The position numbers and the translations under genes are program-made. Below, piece by piece: positions 6,641 to 9,112 of a stretch of DNA of 9,112 nt (positions within the stretch are counted from its first letter, which is position 1; each line of letters opens with the position of its first letter). The DNA is taken from assembly GCA_027858355.1 (NCBI GenBank), contig JAQICW010000689.1, forward strand, positions 1-9,112, written 5' to 3'. The stretch comes from Desulfobacula sp. (GTDB lineage Bacteria > Desulfobacterota > Desulfobacteria > Desulfobacterales > Desulfobacteraceae). The notes below the pieces were generated by a model. The model made no database searches, was not told the DNA's origin, and saw nothing but the letters and a program-made list of their open reading frames with translations.

Positions 6641-8125
6641 TTAATGAACCCCGTAAAAAGAAACCGGCACAATATTACGGTGTAACCGACCAATATTAAC
6701 AAAATGTGCATTACGGTCAGGAATTTCGTCAATCACAATTAGATTTGCACTGGACTGTCGCCAGTTCGTGGCGTAGTTTCCAAGAGCTTTACCATAGTTT
6801 TCTGGTGCCAGTATTATCAGGGGCCTGTCCAGAGAGAACGATACCCTTTTTAAACCTTCAGCCAAATTGATACCCAGTCCTTTAATCCTAGCAAAGGTTT
6901 CACAGACTGGAGCATTGAGAATTTGTTTTTCATTTTTTGTAATAGGATTTGAGATGATCTGGATACAGGCACCTTTGGGGCTTTTTTTTGCAATAGAGAA
7001 TACTTGAACAACTTCATCCAGATCCCCGTTGATCCGCAGACGGGCTACAATGGGAATATCCCCCAGGGGCAGCACATCAGGATTGGGCAAAAACATGGTT
7101 GATCCTGAGATCTCAGTATTATGCAGGGCTAAGCCGTAAACAGTCGCCCGCCCCATGTTTTCAGGACGTATTATTTTTATGTGGGAGGAGAGTATCGGGG
7201 AGTCGACGATTCTCAGGGCAAGGTCAATTCCAAGATCTCCATAATAGGTGGTACCTGGAAGATTTTTTCCCTGGGCACATTGGTATATGAGCTCACCTAC
7301 CCCCCCGGAAAAGGTAATGGCTGTTTCCGCCCGTTTAGGATTCATGTCGAATGGAGTTTGTTGATGCAATTTTGCTATGGGAACCTTGAAAAATAACAAA
7401 TCACCCGTTACCATAGCTTCCAGTGCAGCAATATAAAAGTCAAGAATCATATCGATTTCCAGTGGATCAAGAACATCTCCCCTCCTTTTTGGAATAGAGA
7501 AATGATCCATAAGTTTTTGACCGTAATAGGAGACATGTTTAAGCAGATAGCTCCCCGGTTCAAACTGAAAATGTCTGGCGCCCACATAAAAACAGCCGGT
7601 TTCGTTGACTTGGCCTGCCTTCCCTAGTGCAGGATTGGTCGTTCCGCCACCAATATCCAGATTGATTATGGAGAGCTCAGAATGATGTCTTGACAATGTG
7701 GAAGAGCAACCCATAAATGCTAACCATGATTCGAGATTAGGATCATCAGCCGTTGCAATAATTGCCTCGCCAACCCTTTCTCCAACCAACCTTGCAATAG
7801 CATCGGCATTACTTTGTCTAGCGGCCAGGCCGGTAATTATAACACCACCAGAAAATAGATCATCGCTTTTAACTTCGCTTTCATCAAGCCACGTTTCTAA
7901 ATAAGATTTCAATCGAAGTTCATCAATCATCTCTCCTTCAAAGGGTGTGAACACAGAATCTGAACGATAGATAATCTGAGGATCTCCAAATGCCATTCTG
8001 CCGGTTATAGAGTTAAGGCCAACCCCGGCAACTGCCACCATTGCACTGCTGGTGGTCGAGCCAAAATCCAGCCCAATCATTTTGACTCTGTCCTTACTGT
8101 TCAACTTTTTTAAAGAGTTGCTCAT
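6641..8125 (-). CDS. eutA: Ethanolamine ammonia-lyase reactivating factor EutA
   Basis: EutA is an ATP-dependent reactivase that swaps damaged cobalamin out of inactivated ethanolamine ammonia-lyase so that fresh adenosylcobalamin can bind. The 494 residues contain the actin/Hsp70-type nucleotide fold: phosphate-1 motif DFGSTT (20-25), phosphate-2 motif DIGGGTTN (157-164) and adenosine motif FSGGVGE (272-278). EutA-specific stretches include VIITGLAAR near 95-103 and the segment at about 325-344 (key words RATV, TEISGST). Length is close to the usual 465-480. The ATG at 8125 has GGAG five bases upstream; a later Met16 directly before the nucleotide fold is a less likely start. It is first in the operon, upstream of the lyase it serves, which argues that the fused lyase is a working, inactivation-prone B12 enzyme. 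Confidence 0.94.
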   Translation of the reverse strand: MSNSLKKLNSKDRVKMIGLDFGSTTSSAMVAVAGVGLNSITGRMAFGDPQIIYRSDSVFTPFEGEMIDELRLKSYLETWLDESEVKSDDLFSGGVIITGLAARQSNADAIARLVGERVGEAIIATADDPNLESWLAFMGCSSTLSRHHSELSIINLDIGGGTTNPALGKAGQVNETGCFYVGARHFQFEPGSYLLKHVSYYGQKLMDHFSIPKRRGDVLDPLEIDMILDFYIAALEAMVTGDLLFFKVPIAKLHQQTPFDMNPKRAETAITFSGGVGELIYQCAQGKNLPGTTYYGDLGIDLALRIVDSPILSSHIKIIRPENMGRATVYGLALHNTEISGSTMFLPNPDVLPLGDIPIVARLRINGDLDEVVQVFSIAKKSPKGACIQIISNPITKNEKQILNAPVCETFARIKGLGINLAEGLKRVSFSLDRPLIILAPENYGKALGNYATNWRQSSANLIVIDEIPDRNAHFVNIGRLHRNIVPVSFYGVH

Positions 8126-8173
8126 GTAATCTCCATGCCAAAAAATTACCCATTTGTTTGTGATATTATAATT

Positions 8174-8202
8174 GATATATTAGTTGATATATCAAAAGTC
8201 AA
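8174..8202 (-). promoter_or_regulatory. Predicted sigma-70-type promoter of the eut operon
   Basis: On the minus strand TTGACT (8202-8197) is a five-of-six match to the -35 consensus. It is followed after exactly 17 bases by TATATC (8179-8174), a four-of-six match to the -10. Transcription would start near 8167, giving a leader of about 40 bases before eutA. An alternative pair uses TTGATA (8195-8190) and a perfect TATAAT (8170-8165) with a longer 19-base spacer. Both place the start in the same short stretch. No adenosylcobalamin riboswitch fits in a leader this short. Confidence 0.55.
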
Positions 8203-8204
8203 CT
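8182..8204. promoter_or_regulatory. Predicted operator: TTGATATATCAA palindrome inside the eut promoter
   Basis: TTGATATATCAA (8184-8195) is a perfect 12-base palindrome within the 17-base spacer of the predicted promoter. A second TTGATATAT half lies at 8172-8180, 12 bases away, and an outer inverted repeat AGTTGA (8182-8187)/TCAACT (8199-8204) surrounds the palindrome. Short AT-rich palindromes of this size are typical targets of GntR/FadR-subfamily dimers. Occupancy here would block RNA polymerase. The divergent GntR gene is the obvious candidate to bind it; that link is inferred. Confidence 0.5.
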
Positions 8205-8491
8205 GATTTTTTAATTAATTTTTCGGGTGCTTAACTAAAATAGTAAAGTCATTTTATTAAAAATAATTGCAGTTTTTTAAAGAATAGATTAGTTTTTAAT
8301 CTCCTGTTGCCTGGAGATTTTGGCCCGGCCACAGGTGGTAGATTTTAAAATGGCCATCAAGGCAATTATATATATGAGGTGCAGCATTGTGTCAGAAATC
8401 TATTTCATTGGGTTGCGGGCGTAGCAGGCGTTAGGGTGTTAGAAATATTACTACTAAATTAATTATAACGATGAAATATATGATTCGCAGG

Positions 8492-8499
8492 GATATATC
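8492..8499. promoter_or_regulatory. Second operator-like core (GATATATC) just before the regulator start
   Basis: GATATATC repeats the centre of the 8184-8195 palindrome and ends five bases before the regulator ATG, next to its weak AGGG ribosome site. If bound by the regulator it would give autorepression. An eight-base match in AT-rich DNA can arise by chance, so this is tentative. Confidence 0.3.
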
Positions 8500-8504
8500 A
8501 GAAC

Positions 8505-9112
8505 ATGACATCTACTAAAAAAAAAGCATATGAAAATCTCAGGTATCGAATTATTACCCAGAAACTTGCGCCAGGAGAACTCTTAAAAGATAAAGATTTA
8601 ATGGATCAATATAAAATCGGTCGCACTCCATTGCGAGAGATTATTATAGAACTACAGAACGAGGGACTTATCAATCGAGTTCCCAGAGCTGGCACATGGG
8701 TGGCACCGATGGATTTTACTTTCTTAAAGCAGATTACAGAAATAAGAATAGGCCTGGAAGGCATGGCTGGTGAACTGGCAGCAGAGAGAATCTCTGAAGA
8801 ACAGTTGAGACAATTGGAACAGATTTTAGAAATGGTTAGTACGCTTGAAGCTGAAGAAAAGTTGAATACTGAAGAGTTGATTAAATGCGAATCTCAGTTT
8901 CATAATGCCATCTATGAAGGCACAAACAATCAAAAATTAGAAACGCTGTTAAGAAACTATCAGAGTATTGGTGCCAGGTTCTGGCATTACCTTGCTTACA
9001 ACCGAGAGGAACTATTTAAACAATTTGAAAGCCAACGACAAATGTTTTTGGCCATTCAAAAAAGGGATAAAATTAAATGCAAGGAAATTATGGAACAACA
9101 TATCCGCGATTA
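8505..9112 (+). CDS. GntR-family transcriptional regulator, FadR/FCD subfamily (3' end outside window)
   Basis: This is a DNA-binding, ligand-responsive regulator, probably controlling the divergent eut-opine-TRAP operon. The 202 codons visible show a winged helix-turn-helix at about 8-68 (key stretch GRTPLREIIIELQNEGLI at 39-56, then a G-T-W-V wing) and a helical FCD ligand domain from about 75. The FCD domain normally binds a metal through Asp, His, His, His; here the aligned residues are Glu129, His133, Gln177 and His199, so one histidine is lost. Only the last few dozen residues should be missing. An in-frame TGA at 8481 limits the start, and ATG 8505 is the only suitable one. The ribosome site (AGGG, about 12 bases away) is poor, suggesting low expression. 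The effector is unknown; FCD proteins often sense organic acids. Confidence 0.9.
   Translation, partial: MTSTKKKAYENLRYRIITQKLAPGELLKDKDLMDQYKIGRTPLREIIIELQNEGLINRVPRAGTWVAPMDFTFLKQITEIRIGLEGMAGELAAERISEEQLRQLEQILEMVSTLEAEEKLNTEELIKCESQFHNAIYEGTNNQKLETLLRNYQSIGARFWHYLAYNREELFKQFESQRQMFLAIQKRDKIKCKEIMEQHIRD

Larger units (their letters stand above)
8126..8504. other. Divergent control region between eutA and the GntR-family gene
   Basis: This 379-base gap holds no gene I can support. Its left part (about 8160-8220) is very AT-rich and carries the eut operon promoter and palindromes. In the middle, AATCTCC (8298-8304) and GGAGATT (8313-8319) form a perfect seven-pair hairpin with an eight-base loop, followed by TGGCCCGGCCA (8321-8331), a short odd-length palindrome. 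Near the right end GTGTCAGAAAT (8389-8399) and GTGTTAGAAAT (8436-8446) are direct repeats differing at one base, on either side of a locally G-rich patch. I cannot place a convincing promoter for the regulator; TATAAC at 8464-8469 could be a -10 but has no good -35. A 15-codon frame from ATG 8471 overlaps the regulator start. Confidence 0.6.

Noticed and set aside
8126..8300. Adenosylcobalamin riboswitch upstream of the B12-dependent lyase operon
   Set aside because: I looked because the enzyme needs adenosylcobalamin, but the region is too AT-rich, shows no B12-box-like sequence, and the predicted leader is only about 40 bases.
8389..8446. The direct repeats GTGTCAGAAAT and GTGTTAGAAAT as a target-site duplication of a small insertion
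   Set aside because: The 36 bases between them have no terminal inverted repeats or other mobile-element feature, and an 11-base imperfect repeat is weak evidence alone.
8471..8518. A 15-codon upstream frame overlapping the regulator start
   Set aside because: It has no ribosome site and an unremarkable composition; such a short frame is expected by chance in a 379-base gap.

Overview
The window holds one leftward (minus-strand) catabolic operon of six genes, a divergently transcribed regulator cut off by the right edge, and the control region between them. Coding sequence is AT-rich and gene ends are tightly packed. The TRAP transporter, the adenosylcobalamin enzyme and an interspersed hairpin at the left edge suggest an anaerobic, probably marine, Desulfobacterota-type (Desulfobacteraceae-like) bacterium. 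That assignment is an impression from gene content and style, not a database match.

Reading in the direction of transcription (8125 down to 116), the operon encodes: EutA, the ATP-dependent reactivase of ethanolamine ammonia-lyase; a 732-residue protein that joins EutB and EutC, the two ammonia-lyase subunits, in one chain; an octopine/nopaline-type opine dehydrogenase; and a three-part TRAP transporter made of periplasmic DctP, small membrane DctQ and large membrane DctM. Gaps are 21, 52, 144, 185 and 18 bases. A strong hairpin with a T-run follows dctP, so the binding protein is probably made in excess over the two membrane subunits. At 8505 a GntR/FCD-type regulator starts on the plus strand. 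The 379-base divergent region carries a perfect TTGATATATCAA palindrome lying between a plausible -35 and -10 of the eut operon, and a related GATATATC core just before the regulator start.

The most interesting point is the combination. I see no ethanolamine permease (EutH/Eat), no acetaldehyde dehydrogenase and no microcompartment shell gene. Instead the lyase sits with an opine dehydrogenase and a transporter family that typically takes up carboxylates. The lyase keeps the catalytic Arg, Gln, Asn, Glu and Phe of EutB, but the Asp that binds the substrate amino group (Asp362 in E. coli numbering) is Ser and Val326 is Ala. I infer a pathway for an N-(carboxyalkyl) amino alcohol, such as N-(1-carboxyethyl)ethanolamine or N-(carboxymethyl)ethanolamine. 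The opine dehydrogenase would release a 2-oxo acid and an amino alcohol, and the lyase would deaminate the latter; alternatively the altered lyase may act on the substituted amine directly. This is a hypothesis from gene context and motif reading, not a demonstrated function.
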